A stretch of 64,000 nt of DNA from Oleispira antarctica RB-8 (GTDB lineage: Bacteria; Pseudomonadota; Gammaproteobacteria; Pseudomonadales; Oceanobacteraceae). Of this stretch, positions 46,942-56,441 are shown piece by piece. The notes under the pieces were generated by a model. The model worked only from the letters and a program-made list of their open reading frames with translations. It was not told where the DNA came from and made no database searches. The translations under genes were made by a program, and so were the position numbers. The stretch is from NCBI GenBank assembly GCA_000967895.1, contig FO203512.1:186001-250000 (forward strand), given 5' to 3'. The stretch's first letter is position 1. Each line of letters opens with the position of its first letter.

Positions 46942-48120
46942 TTAAGCATGATTAGATAGCACTGAAATCATATGGTTGTCCCAGCTGTGCTGCGGAAAAT
47001 TAAGACTTTTTTCTTTATCAATCTTCAAGGTAGCCGCATGTATCTGGCGGATTTTACCTGTTGAACTGGATAAAACGAAATATTTATTATCTTGGCTGAT
47101 CGCTAAACCACAGACATCATTAAAGGCATGGTAACCCTGCAAGGATAAGTCATCTAAGTGCCAGAATAATACGAGGTCACCCTTAGGGCTAGTAAAGGCA
47201 GCGGTTCGACTTGGGCTATGAATTTTAACACTGCCCATGTAATCGTTTAATTTCACCGTCAGTGCTTCGGGGGCAGTAAGTACTTTAATTTCTTGCCCCG
47301 CTTGGTGGACAGCCGCTAATGACGTTAAATGATTGTCGCTCATTGCTTGACGCTGAACTTGCAGAGCAATCGCGACAGTACCATCTTCTGCAACGTCTAA
47401 GTGGCGAATGCTCGCTTTACTTTCAGCAACGAAATGCTCACTGATCAGCGCTCCTGTATTGCTATTAATGTAGCTTAAAGTAGAGCGCATGGTTTCATAG
47501 TTGAGTACTTTACGCCCAGAGTCGGGATGCGTTAACAAACCTCCATTGGCCACCACTAGTGTTATACCATCAGGCATCATGGCAATTTCATGAGGACCAA
47601 TGCCATGGCTATCAAATTCGTTAATTAGCGCTAGGCTGTTGCCATCACGTACTGTAATTTTTCCTTGGCCTGTACTTATTTCTGATTCTACACAGTAGAG
47701 TTTTTTTCCATCTAAACTGTAACAGCCATGTCCATGCATATGACGGTTTTTTGCACTGGTGAAGGAGCCGTCTATTGTTCCTGTTGAGCTATTAAAGCGA
47801 ATACCTTGAGTACCAGGGCGACGAGAAAACATAATTATTTGCTCGGTTAGTATCGGATTTTGGCATAAACCATGGCCTCGAAAACTACTCAGTAATTGAT
47901 CGCTTGATGTGTGCTTAGGATCAACCCAGCCTAGGCCATATTGTTTTTCATGACGCCCCTGCGCTGATATAAACATCTCGCTATCTTGCGTATTGTTAGC
48001 ACTAAACCAACTTAAATCAAAAGCGCTATGACTCAACATGGGAGCCGATGCGCCTAAGCTGATTAAGCTGCGAGAAAATGCACGACGTGATACTTGGAGC
48101 TTGGTCTTTAAAAATTTCAT
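46942..48120 (-). CDS. DUF1513 beta-propeller protein
   Basis: 392 residues. The N-terminus has a Tat-like signal, SRRAFSRSLISLGASAPM, so export folded is likely. The body has repeated GxxxxxDG and HDxG-type blades typical of DUF1513, for example HGHGCYSLDGKKLYCVES and HGIGPHEIAMMPDG. The family is found in imelysin iron clusters and its function is unknown. It lies 23 bp after the following imelysin-like gene's start and 17 bp from the DUF1111 gene, within one operon. Confidence 0.85.
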   Translation of the reverse strand: MKFLKTKLQVSRRAFSRSLISLGASAPMLSHSAFDLSWFSANNTQDSEMFISAQGRHEKQYGLGWVDPKHTSSDQLLSSFRGHGLCQNPILTEQIIMFSRRPGTQGIRFNSSTGTIDGSFTSAKNRHMHGHGCYSLDGKKLYCVESEISTGQGKITVRDGNSLALINEFDSHGIGPHEIAMMPDGITLVVANGGLLTHPDSGRKVLNYETMRSTLSYINSNTGALISEHFVAESKASIRHLDVAEDGTVAIALQVQRQAMSDNHLTSLAAVHQAGQEIKVLTAPEALTVKLNDYMGSVKIHSPSRTAAFTSPKGDLVLFWHLDDLSLQGYHAFNDVCGLAISQDNKYFVLSSSTGKIRQIHAATLKIDKEKSLNFPQHSWDNHMISVLSNHA

Positions 48121-48137
48121 TTTATAGCGACTTCATT

Positions 48138-49622
48138 TTATAAAGAGTTCACAAATTTAATCAGAGCTTCTCGCTCAGTTTTAACGAGCTGAATAAAGCG
48201 AGCTTTTGTCAGGCTTGCTTCACCACCATGCCAGAGTATTGCTTCTTCTACCGTACGTGCTCGTCCATCATGTAATAAAGCATTACTACCATTTACTTGT
48301 TGCAATAACCCCACTCCCCATAAAGGTGCCGTACGCCATTCATGACCGGTAGCTAAAAAATCAGGTCGGCCATCGGCTAACTCTGAGCCCATATCATGCA
48401 ATAGTAAATCGGTATAAGGCCAAATGATCTGGTTTGATAAATGTGGAGCTTCTTCGCTGCTTCGTGTTTTAAATCTAGGTTGGTGACATTGGTTACAACC
48501 TGATTGATAAAATAAATCGCGGCCTTTTTTCACGACGGCATCTAAACTATTACGACGTACTACGGGCGCTAAATCCCGATTAAAATTCGTGGTTAATATG
48601 AGTAGTTCTTCTGACAGCTCAACATCACCGTGCTCTTTCGTATTACCATTAATAATTGCATTACATCTGGACTGTTGAGCGCTGCAAGGTTGGTTCGGAA
48701 ATACTGGATTACTAATTCCTATATCATTTTTAAAAGCCCCCGCAACAATCATTTTTAGTGTTGGCTTATTGGCTTTTAATCCAAAGCGGCCAATCACTGT
48801 TGCTTGCTTTTCTATATCCCATACTTTATTTAAACGCCCAGAAATGCCATCGTTATTAGCATCGTTCTCATCACTAAGAGCGTATAAATCTTTATCGTCT
48901 ATTAGTTCTAGAAGACCCATGCCGTGAATGGCAGGAGCAACACGGATACTGTAGAGAGTATCCTCGCCAAAAGGGCCGTAGCCAAGGTCCGTCAATTTTA
49001 ATCGAGGTTTGCGTAATTCAATTTGATGTTGATCAGGGTAGGTAAAAGTTTGAGTATCCCAATGGATATACACATAAGCTTCGGGTGCTACATCGTGTTT
49101 AAGCGTGCCTGGTTTTTGTGAGTGACGTAACTGATGTGCTAGGGAAACAGACTGCCCTTGAATTTGATCACCGTAAACAGGGTGAGGAATAACCCCTTCA
49201 ATTTGCAATAACTTATAGTCGGAACCAGGCTTGCTTACGCGAATTAATGTGCTGCTTATAGGATTAGTATTGTTGTTCGGTATAAAGCCTTTACCGCCTT
49301 TTACATGGCAAGATAAGCATGTGCGTGCGTTATATATTGGGCCAAGACCATCACGAGCCGTTGTCACGGTGGGGGCTTTCACCCATGGCTGATTAGCTAA
49401 AGCTTTGCCCGCATGAAAAGCAGGTCTGAGTTGATCGTTTAAATTGGCAGCAGGTAATTGAAAGCTGGCGAACGGCTTATATGAAACAGTAGTATCACCA
49501 CCGGGATTATTTTCTTCTACTGTTAATTTCGGAGCAATACGCGTTATATAATCTTTGTTTGATGCCTGCTCGCAGCCTAATAAAAACAGAAAACTGCTGG
49601 CTAACAATACATATGCTTTCAT
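48138..49622 (-). CDS. Di-heme lipoprotein of the DUF1111 (thiol-oxidoreductase-like) family
   Basis: 494 residues. The leader ends in a lipobox (LLGC). Two CxxCH heme motifs are present: CLSCH near residue 102 and CNQCH near 377. Segments such as GRFGLKANKPTLKMIVAGAF and TAPLWGVGLLQQVNG, HDGRARTVEEAILWHGGEA match the COG3488 family seen in iron-uptake clusters. It may move electrons for reductive iron handling in the periplasm. It is second in the operon. Confidence 0.9.
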   Translation of the reverse strand: MKAYVLLASSFLFLLGCEQASNKDYITRIAPKLTVEENNPGGDTTVSYKPFASFQLPAANLNDQLRPAFHAGKALANQPWVKAPTVTTARDGLGPIYNARTCLSCHVKGGKGFIPNNNTNPISSTLIRVSKPGSDYKLLQIEGVIPHPVYGDQIQGQSVSLAHQLRHSQKPGTLKHDVAPEAYVYIHWDTQTFTYPDQHQIELRKPRLKLTDLGYGPFGEDTLYSIRVAPAIHGMGLLELIDDKDLYALSDENDANNDGISGRLNKVWDIEKQATVIGRFGLKANKPTLKMIVAGAFKNDIGISNPVFPNQPCSAQQSRCNAIINGNTKEHGDVELSEELLILTTNFNRDLAPVVRRNSLDAVVKKGRDLFYQSGCNQCHQPRFKTRSSEEAPHLSNQIIWPYTDLLLHDMGSELADGRPDFLATGHEWRTAPLWGVGLLQQVNGSNALLHDGRARTVEEAILWHGGEASLTKARFIQLVKTEREALIKFVNSL

Positions 49623-49682
49623 TTACTACCTACGGTTTTAACGTATGAACCACTTGAATATTCATTTCCTTAAAATAGCAGA

Positions 49683-49703
49683 AAGCCGAGCAGAGCTCGG
49701 CTT
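49683..49703 (-). terminator. GC-rich hairpin between the IrpA-like and DUF1111 genes
   Basis: AAGCCGAGC, AGA, GCTCGGCTT: a perfect 9-bp stem with a three-base loop. On the minus strand it is followed by TTTCTGCTATTTT. It could attenuate the operon after its first gene or protect the upstream message. Confidence 0.6.
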
Positions 49704-49744
49704 CATGAATCAATAAAATCCGTTTTATTGATAACGACTGAATA

Positions 49745-51256
49745 TTAGCATTCAGTCGTTGGATCTTGCGTATCACAGTCAGAAGCTTTTGGATCTACCA
49801 CTGTTCCCAATCCTAGCTGATTAGCTGCATCTTGAATTGCACGAGACTGAGCGTTCAAGGATATAATCGTTTTAGCCACTGGGTTGGTATCTGTTTTATT
49901 GGCATCCATAATTAATACATCAAAAGGCTTGCCGCCAGTACGGGCAGAAGTATCGATTGCGGTATAGTTAACTTCGGTTGTTGCCAGTGCAGCAGCAGCT
50001 GTCGTTGCAATACCTGATAGGCCAACCTCTGTTAGGTAGTCTTCGATGCCATAACCATCAACGGCTGTTAGGCCTGGGCTTACGATGTCAGCAGTCGTTG
50101 GATCTAGATCGTGATCGTAACCGGTATAAATCCCTGTGAAGCTGTTAGAAACACCTTCAGCATTTAACCAAATATCACGGTGTGTATTATCAGAGAAACA
50201 AGAATGCTCATCTTCTTGAGAGTTAGAAGAGAAAGCGATCTGCATACGTTCACCTGCTAGCTCACCTTCAGAAAGAGTGCCCATACCGGTAAGAATTTCA
50301 GTTAACTTTTTCTTTGCATCAGCGGCGTCAGCAATCGTAGTGAATGTTGCACGGTAGTTTATATCTGAACCCGTAGCCCATTCCGCTTGAACCGCTTCAA
50401 GGTCTGCAATTAACTTATCAACGACAACTTCAAGGTAAGCGTGACGACGAGCAGCAGTATCGCCAGCAGCATTAGAAACGAAATCAGCTAGCGGACGCTG
50501 GCCGCCTGTTGAACCGCTATTGATTGCTTCATCACGATCGCTACCATCGGTAGTGCGTGGATCAGGCGTCGACTCCGCCGCAATTGCTTGTTTAGCTGCA
50601 ACCATCTGGTTAGCAGGGGCTTTTAAATCTTGACCCCATAATAAAAATTCGATGGCGTGGTAGCCTGTAATCACGTCATGCTCATCTTCTGCAGATAAAG
50701 TATTCTTTAGTAAATTTACATCAATGGTGACGTTCACATTACCAATAATGTTATTAGCTTGAGCGGCTTGTGCTTGAGCGGCTGTAATAGCCCCACCACC
50801 ATTGATACCCGCATCGTTGCCGGTAATACCAACTTGGTCATCGCCAAAGTCAGTGGTATTGGTTTCAACATAATCGATTAACGCTTCACCTAGAGGCCAA
50901 GCGTTTAAGTCGCCTTCAACATCTAAAGAATCTACTGGGCTATTACGGAAGCGATACACTTCTGTTTGACCATATGGTTCACGAGAAATTAACCAAGCTT
51001 TTTTAGCCGCCGCTAATGTTTCGGTCGTTGGATCATCTTTTAATGCAGTTAACGCTACTTTAAGCGCTTTAGCCGTTACAACAGAATCTGTATAAGCAGC
51101 ATAAGCAATTTCAGCATTTGTATCTAACACTAGCTGTGCTTTTTCTACATTAATTGCTGGAGCAGGAGTGTCGTTATTACTGTCATTGTCGCCACCACCA
51201 CAGGCTATTAATAATGAAGCTGAAGTAATACAAGCAGCGAGCTTAAGAAATTTCAT
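49745..51256 (-). CDS. irpA: Imelysin-family iron-regulated lipoprotein (IrpA-like)
   Basis: About 503 residues, starting at the ATG at 51256, where a leader ends in the lipobox LIAC. The motif GYHAIEFLLWGQD holds the canonical GxHxxE. The remaining helices match imelysin/IrpA/EfeO proteins, for example REPYGQTEVYRFRNSP and GGQRPLADFVSNAAGDTAARR. Such proteins bind iron or heme in the periplasm; some have been called peptidases, without convincing proof. It is first in the operon, with Fur-like sites upstream. Confidence 0.88.
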   Translation of the reverse strand: MKFLKLAACITSASLLIACGGGDNDSNNDTPAPAINVEKAQLVLDTNAEIAYAAYTDSVVTAKALKVALTALKDDPTTETLAAAKKAWLISREPYGQTEVYRFRNSPVDSLDVEGDLNAWPLGEALIDYVETNTTDFGDDQVGITGNDAGINGGGAITAAQAQAAQANNIIGNVNVTIDVNLLKNTLSAEDEHDVITGYHAIEFLLWGQDLKAPANQMVAAKQAIAAESTPDPRTTDGSDRDEAINSGSTGGQRPLADFVSNAAGDTAARRHAYLEVVVDKLIADLEAVQAEWATGSDINYRATFTTIADAADAKKKLTEILTGMGTLSEGELAGERMQIAFSSNSQEDEHSCFSDNTHRDIWLNAEGVSNSFTGIYTGYDHDLDPTTADIVSPGLTAVDGYGIEDYLTEVGLSGIATTAAAALATTEVNYTAIDTSARTGGKPFDVLIMDANKTDTNPVAKTIISLNAQSRAIQDAANQLGLGTVVDPKASDCDTQDPTTEC

Positions 51257-51336
51257 AGTGCTAGACCCTATATGATGGAAATTATTTTTAGTTGGCAAAG
51301 TATTACTGAGCAACATTTGAGCGACAAGGTAATACA

Positions 51337-51400
51337 AATGACAATGATTTGCAATAAGATTAACTTATGGTAAAGATGACATATGACAATAAGTCTCATT
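51337..51400. promoter_or_regulatory. Fur-like sites in the divergent control region
   Basis: On the minus strand GCAAATCATTGTCATT (51352-51337) matches 13 of 16 positions of the Fur consensus GATAATCATTATCATT. A second, weaker candidate, AATAAGTCTCATT (51388-51400), is on the plus strand. They lie between irpA and the di-heme peroxidase gene and could control both directions. Confidence 0.6.
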
Positions 51401-51461
51401 ACTAATACGGAATAAATAGAGTAATATACGCACTAATTTTGAGTATTTTATTAAGGTATTA

Positions 51462-52805
51462 ATGGCTATGAAAAAGGCAGTGGCTGGTCTAGTTTTATCA
51501 GGTTTTGTTTCAATACTAGTCGTTGGTTGTGGCGGGTCATCAAGTTCTTCACATGAAGAACAGCCTAAAGAGACCGTGATAGCAGCATGCAGGGACTTTA
51601 TAGGCACTGATGCAGAGGCAATTACAAATATCAAAATGAAGGCGGTATTAGGTAAGCAGCTATTCCATGATAAAAACTTATCGCTTGAAATGAATCAATC
51701 TTGTGCCTCTTGTCATAGTCCTGGTCGAGGGTTTATTGATGATAGGGTGAATGATGCTAGCCGAGAGGGCATTGCCCCGGCAGGATCTTTAGGCGACAAC
51801 CTTGTTTCAATTGGTGATCGTAATGCGCCAACGGCTGCCTATGCAGCATTTAGCCCTCACTTTAAATGTGGCACACGTTCTCGCGTCGCAAGCCAGAAAA
51901 CAAGTGGGATTGCTGATTATGAAGGATTCTTAGGCGGACAATTTTGGGATGGACGAGAACCTAATTTAAAAGGTCAGGCGGGAGGTCCACCCATTAATCC
52001 AGGTGAAATGAACATGCCAAGCAAAGCGGCGGTTGTTGCACGTTTAAAAACCAATTATCAAGAAAAATTCCAAGAATTATACTCTGTCGATATCTTTGAT
52101 AATGATGATGCGGTTTATGCTGCGATGTCAGAAAGTATTGCTGCTTTTGAAACATCGGATAAAGAAGAATTTTATCCTTTCGATTCTAAGTACGATCGCT
52201 CTTTAAGCGGTGATTACACATTTTCACCGTCGTCGAAAGCAAGTCTAGGCAAAGCGAGATTTTTCTCGTCGGATTTAACCTGTGCGGCGTGCCATCAATT
52301 ACATGAAATTGGTGATAAAGGTGAAATCTTTACCAGCTTCGAATATCACAATATCGGCGTGCCCGTGAATACCTATTTACGCTCATTCAATGAAGTTACC
52401 AAGTTGGATGAAGGTTTGCTAAATAATCCGGCAGTAATAGCACAAACGGAAAAGGGGAAATTCAAGGTGCCTACATTACGCAATGTTGCAGTTACCGCTC
52501 CCTATATGCACAACGGCATTTTTAATGAACTTGAAACGGTGATTCATTTTTATCAGCACGCTAAAGAGAAGGCGCTGAATATAAAAAATGATACCTTGGT
52601 CGAAGCGATTAATAATCCAGAAACAGGGTTGGAGTGGGGAGAGGCCGAGATTGGTGATAATGTTGAACATGATTTACTCGGTGCAAATGACATCAACCTG
52701 AATGATAGGGAAGTAGAGGCGATGGTTTGCTTTTTAATGTCTTTAACCGATGCTCGTTATGAAACCTTGTTAGATCCTAATAAGGTTCAGAACTGCGGTT
52801 TATAG
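51462..52805 (+). CDS. MauG/CcpA-like di-heme cytochrome c peroxidase lipoprotein
   Basis: 447 residues. The leader ends in a lipobox (VVGC), followed by a serine-rich linker. Two heme sites are visible: CASCHSPGRGF near 83 and CAACHQLHEIG near 278. The C-terminal VPTLRNVAVTAPYMHNGIF is the standard segment of the family. It belongs to the bacterial di-heme peroxidase/MauG group. Its link to iron uptake is inferred from its place between irpA and the FecA-like receptor. A terminator follows. Confidence 0.88.
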   Translation: MAMKKAVAGLVLSGFVSILVVGCGGSSSSSHEEQPKETVIAACRDFIGTDAEAITNIKMKAVLGKQLFHDKNLSLEMNQSCASCHSPGRGFIDDRVNDASREGIAPAGSLGDNLVSIGDRNAPTAAYAAFSPHFKCGTRSRVASQKTSGIADYEGFLGGQFWDGREPNLKGQAGGPPINPGEMNMPSKAAVVARLKTNYQEKFQELYSVDIFDNDDAVYAAMSESIAAFETSDKEEFYPFDSKYDRSLSGDYTFSPSSKASLGKARFFSSDLTCAACHQLHEIGDKGEIFTSFEYHNIGVPVNTYLRSFNEVTKLDEGLLNNPAVIAQTEKGKFKVPTLRNVAVTAPYMHNGIFNELETVIHFYQHAKEKALNIKNDTLVEAINNPETGLEWGEAEIGDNVEHDLLGANDINLNDREVEAMVCFLMSLTDARYETLLDPNKVQNCGL

Positions 52806-52816
52806 TCTCTCGATAG

Positions 52817-52855
52817 AGCAGCGTATTGACGATTATTAATACGTTGCTTTTTTTT
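52817..52855 (+). terminator. Terminator after the di-heme peroxidase gene
   Basis: AGCAGCGTATT and AATACGTTGCT pair with one wobble, then eight T residues follow. It isolates the peroxidase gene from the receptor gene. Confidence 0.8.
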
Positions 52856-52873
52856 ATCACGGCTCTTATTAAA

Positions 52874-52886
52874 AATAAGTCTCATT
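52874..52886. promoter_or_regulatory. Fur-like motif before the FecA-like receptor
   Basis: AATAAGTCTCATT is identical to the plus-strand site at 51388-51400 in the irpA/peroxidase control region. It lies 46 bp before the receptor's start codon. Shared sequence at two iron genes points to one regulator, probably Fur. Confidence 0.6.
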
Positions 52887-52932
52887 TGTGTTTAAATGCT
52901 GACCTCAAAATTTTCTGCTGGAATTATTTATT

Positions 52933-55161
52933 TTGAATCATTTACCTGCTATTTCTGCGCTTTCTTTTGTTATGGCGATCATGGGTCAGTCGACGGTCTC
53001 TTTTGCTGAAGAAGACACTCTCGAACTAAATAATGTTTACATCACCGGTGGCAAGGATGAGGTATTACAACAGCCTGGTTCTGCGACGTTAATTGATGAT
53101 GTCGCCTTAGAGGCGTTTGAATATACCGATATCCATCGCGTATTAAATGCCGTGCCTGGTGTGAACCTGCAAGAAGAAGACGGTTATGGCTTACGCCCTA
53201 ATATTGGTTTACGTGGCACTTCTCCAGAGCGCAGTAAAAAAATTACGGTGATGGAAGATGGCATTCTATCCGGACCAGCACCTTATTCTGCACCAGCGGC
53301 GTATTACTTTCCCAATATTTCCCGCATGAGTGCGGTAGAAGTATTTAAAGGTCCATCGGCGATTCAATATGGTCCTGCAAGCGTGGGTGGTGCGATTAAT
53401 TTGGTCAGCCGTGAAATTCCGTATGACTCCCAAGGTGAGTTAGATGTGCAATACGGCAGTGATAATTTTCAGCGCTATAACGTTTATCAAGGTCAGCAGA
53501 TTGAAGAGTTTGGTTATTTAGTCGAAGCCCTGCGAGTCAGCGCTGACGGTTTTAAAGAGTTAGATGGAAGCAATGACAGCACGGGTTTTGTACGCAATGA
53601 CTTTAATTTAAAAACCAGCTGGCAAAGTCGGGGTGAGCTGAACCAGTTGTTTGTTATAAAGCTGGGTTATGCTGATGAAGAATCGAATGAAACCTATTTG
53701 GGCTTAACTCGTGATGACTTTGAGAAAGATCCGTATCGTCGCTATTCGTCATCGCAGCTTGATAATATGGAATGGGACCACCAACAATATCAATTTACTC
53801 ATGTCTTAGAGTTGCAAAACTCAACGCTTACGACAGACGTATATCGAAATGAGTTTGATCGTGACTGGTTTCGTTTAAGTGGCTTTAATAATAGTGATGG
53901 TAACTTTACCCTGGTTAATATTTTAGCGAATCATAAAGAACCGGCTTATCAGTCTTATTATGATGTTTTAACCGGAGCCGCGAGTAGTGGGACATCGCAA
54001 CAATTACGCATTGGTAATAATGGGCGTCAGTTTTTTTCGCAGGGAATTCAAACCCGTCTTAATCAAGATTTAACGTTATTTGGCTTTGACCATGCATTGG
54101 AAGTGGGGGTGCGTATACATCAAGATCAGGTGAAACGTCATCATACTGAGCAAAATTATAATACCTTGGCGGGTGGCCAGTTGCAGGCTGTGAGCGGTAG
54201 CTTTAAAACAACGGCGCGCAATACCAATGATGCGTTAGCGTTGGCGGTCTATATTCAAGATGAAATACACATAGACGATACGGTTTTAAGTTTAGGCTTG
54301 CGTCATGAAAGCATTGAAGCATCGAAAACTATGTATGGAAATATAACGGGCATTAAAGAAAGTAAGAATACTTTAAGGCAATCGGTCTTTTTACCGGGCA
54401 TTGGGGTTTACTCACAACTTACAGAAGAGCTGGGTATATTAGCGGGTATTTATAAAGGCTTTACAGCTGCCACGGCAAGCGCTGCCGGTGAAACTAAACC
54501 AGAAGAAAGCACTAACTTTGAATTAGGATCGCGTTTTTCAGGTTCATTAGCCTTCGGTGGCCGAGCTGAAATTATTGCCTTTTTAAATGATTACAGCGAA
54601 TTCAGTGGCACTTGCAGTTTCTCTCAAGGTGCTTGTGATAGTAGCCAAACGGGTGAGCAAGCGAATGCCGGCAGCGCTCATGTTTATGGTCTTGAAGCGA
54701 GTTGGAATAAAGAGCTTTTTGTCGCGGGTTTCACTTTGCCAGCCCTTATTAGCTATACCTACAGCTATGGTGAGTTCGGTGAGCGCTTTGTTGATAGCAC
54801 CGGAGCATTTGGTGAGAAGGACCAAGTCATCGAATCAGGTTATCGTATTGGTTATTTACCTGAGCATCGTTTAAATGCGCAGCTAGGGTTTGGAAAAGAT
54901 AATTGGCGTGTGAATGCTTCGGTTTTGTACCAAAGCGATATGCGTAATATTCCGGGTGATGGCAATATCCCATTGGCGGAACTTATAGAGGCTCATACGG
55001 TATTGGACGTGAGCGCTTCTTATGATGTTCTTATGAACCTCCAGCTTTATTCGACGATTGATAATCTTTTAGATGAGCAATACGTGGCCGGTGTTAAACC
55101 TTATGGCTTCCGCCCGGGTAAGCCAAGATCGGTGAATATTGGTGCTAAATATCAGTTTTAG
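52933..55161 (+). CDS. fecA: TonB-dependent siderophore-type receptor, FecA-like
   Basis: 742 residues with a TTG start; an internal ATG would remove the signal peptide (leader ending VSFAEE). The plug carries NIGLRGTSPERSKKITVMEDG, YYFPNISRMSAVEVFKGP and GPASVGGAINLVSREI, close to COG4772/FecA. The barrel ends with RSVNIGAKYQF. No N-terminal signalling domain or FecIR genes are present. It sits beside the imelysin/di-heme cluster, a recurrent arrangement in gammaproteobacteria. The substrate could be ferric citrate or another complex. Confidence 0.85.
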   Translation: MNHLPAISALSFVMAIMGQSTVSFAEEDTLELNNVYITGGKDEVLQQPGSATLIDDVALEAFEYTDIHRVLNAVPGVNLQEEDGYGLRPNIGLRGTSPERSKKITVMEDGILSGPAPYSAPAAYYFPNISRMSAVEVFKGPSAIQYGPASVGGAINLVSREIPYDSQGELDVQYGSDNFQRYNVYQGQQIEEFGYLVEALRVSADGFKELDGSNDSTGFVRNDFNLKTSWQSRGELNQLFVIKLGYADEESNETYLGLTRDDFEKDPYRRYSSSQLDNMEWDHQQYQFTHVLELQNSTLTTDVYRNEFDRDWFRLSGFNNSDGNFTLVNILANHKEPAYQSYYDVLTGAASSGTSQQLRIGNNGRQFFSQGIQTRLNQDLTLFGFDHALEVGVRIHQDQVKRHHTEQNYNTLAGGQLQAVSGSFKTTARNTNDALALAVYIQDEIHIDDTVLSLGLRHESIEASKTMYGNITGIKESKNTLRQSVFLPGIGVYSQLTEELGILAGIYKGFTAATASAAGETKPEESTNFELGSRFSGSLAFGGRAEIIAFLNDYSEFSGTCSFSQGACDSSQTGEQANAGSAHVYGLEASWNKELFVAGFTLPALISYTYSYGEFGERFVDSTGAFGEKDQVIESGYRIGYLPEHRLNAQLGFGKDNWRVNASVLYQSDMRNIPGDGNIPLAELIEAHTVLDVSASYDVLMNLQLYSTIDNLLDEQYVAGVKPYGFRPGKPRSVNIGAKYQF

Positions 55162-55224
55162 ACCGTACTGCTAGTGTATGAGTGCTGCAGGGCTTTGAGT
55201 TCAGTGCTAAAAGATATCTCCCAT

Positions 55225-55264
55225 AAGGATGAATAAATAAGATACTCTTCTCTTATTCATCCTT
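55225..55264 (+). terminator. Terminator after the FecA-like gene
   Basis: AAGGATGAATAA and TTATTCATCCTT form a perfect 12-bp stem, followed by TCTCCTTT. Confidence 0.75.
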
Positions 55265-55294
55265 CTCCTTTATCAATTTCTATCTGATTCTCCT

Positions 55295-55774
55295 ATGAAA
55301 AAAATCGCTATCTTTGTCGACGTACAAAATATTTATTACACCACCCGTGATGTGTATGGCCGTTCTTTAAATTATCGAAAACTGTGGCAAAAAATTGTGC
55401 AACAGGGCGAGATAGTCTCGGCAACGGCGTATGCTATTAATAAGGGTGATGATCAGCAAATAAAATTTCAAGACGCCCTTAAACACATCGGTTTTGAGGT
55501 AAAGCTTAAGCCGTATATCCAGCGTAGTGACGGCAGCGCTAAAGGGGATTGGGACGTTGGAATCGCGATTGATGTAATGGAAGCTTCCGCATCGGGTGAT
55601 GTGGATACTATTATCCTATTGTCGGGTGACGGTGATTTTGATCTGTTATTAAAAAAGGTGAGTCAGGCTTATGGTATGACGACAGAAGCCTACGGCGTGC
55701 CAAAGCTGACAGCGGGTTCTTTGATTGAAGCTGCGGACCTGTTTCATCCTATTCACCAAGACTTATTAATGTAA
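55295..55774 (+). CDS. NYN-domain (LabA-like) putative nuclease
   Basis: 159 residues. The conserved acidic residues of the NYN/PIN fold are visible: IFVDVQNIYY, KGDWDVGIAIDVM and LSGDGDFDLLLKK. The LabA subgroup is often found alone; most are presumed RNases, with regulatory roles in cyanobacteria. No signal peptide. The stop codon lies within a 15-bp tandem duplication. Confidence 0.9.
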   Translation: MKKIAIFVDVQNIYYTTRDVYGRSLNYRKLWQKIVQQGEIVSATAYAINKGDDQQIKFQDALKHIGFEVKLKPYIQRSDGSAKGDWDVGIAIDVMEASASGDVDTIILLSGDGDFDLLLKKVSQAYGMTTEAYGVPKLTAGSLIEAADLFHPIHQDLLM

Positions 55775-55794
55775 TACCTATTAATGTAATACCT
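55765..55794 (+). repeat. Perfect 15-bp tandem duplication at the NYN gene's stop codon
   Basis: attaatgtaatacct occurs twice in direct succession (55765-55779 and 55780-55794). The first copy contains the stop codon, so the duplication does not change the protein. Confidence 0.85.
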
Positions 55795-55933
55795 ATGGAT
55801 AAAACCGCTTACCGCGAGAGTAATCTCTATATCGAGTAAATTTTGTCACGTTACGTTATTAATATAGCAATCAGGCAGAATTAAAACGCCTAAGCGCTAT
55901 ACTGCTTTATATAGTCACCAAGAATATAGCAAT

Positions 55934-56275
55934 ATGCCCTTAACGAGCCCCTTTATTATCATTGTTATTTGCCTCTGTCTGGCAGGCTGTAACTTATATA
56001 AAGAACCTTATGACTTGCAAGGTAAAGCAGGGGGGATGGGGGATGCTATGGAGCATTGCCGCAGATTTATGAAGCATAAATTGCATGATGGTGCTTATAT
56101 CTATATCGACTCAAGGTCTAGCCGCGAGAGAGATGAGTACTTTGATATATTTCTAGACTTACAAGATCAAGATCAGGAAGGCTATGCCCAGTGCCGCGTC
56201 AATAAACAGGGCTTAATTACCTATTATGCGATTCGTGAATTTCGTCAAAAGGCGCGCTCGTTTTCGATCGATTAG
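55934..56275 (+). CDS. Small lipoprotein of unknown function
   Basis: 113 residues. The leader ends in the lipobox LAGC near residue 19. The rest is charged, with two cysteines that may pair (EHCRRF and QCRVN). I recognise no family. Monocistronic, no strong terminator seen. Confidence 0.65.
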   Translation: MPLTSPFIIIVICLCLAGCNLYKEPYDLQGKAGGMGDAMEHCRRFMKHKLHDGAYIYIDSRSSRERDEYFDIFLDLQDQDQEGYAQCRVNKQGLITYYAIREFRQKARSFSID

Positions 56276-56386
56276 CTTTAGGCTGTAATGAAATTTGCTT
56301 ATTAAGGAAGAGCCTTATCAATCGTTCGCTAAGTTTATGTTGATAGAGGAATGCAAAAAAACTATTCGTCAGCAAGGGTACATCCC

Positions 56387-56415
56387 AATACAGCACTTTT
56401 GATCACTGCTGTATT
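56387..56415. terminator. Possible hairpin downstream of the adenosine-kinase-like gene
   Basis: AATACAGCA and TGCTGTATT form a perfect 9-bp stem 27 bp beyond the stop codon at 56442. No T run follows, so the role is uncertain. Confidence 0.35.
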
Positions 56416-56441
56416 AGGACATGCACGGAAGCAATGCTGGC

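Noticed and set aside
49683-49703. Insertion-sequence terminal inverted repeats
   Set aside because: The repeat is a simple GC-rich hairpin between operon genes, with no transposase or target duplication.
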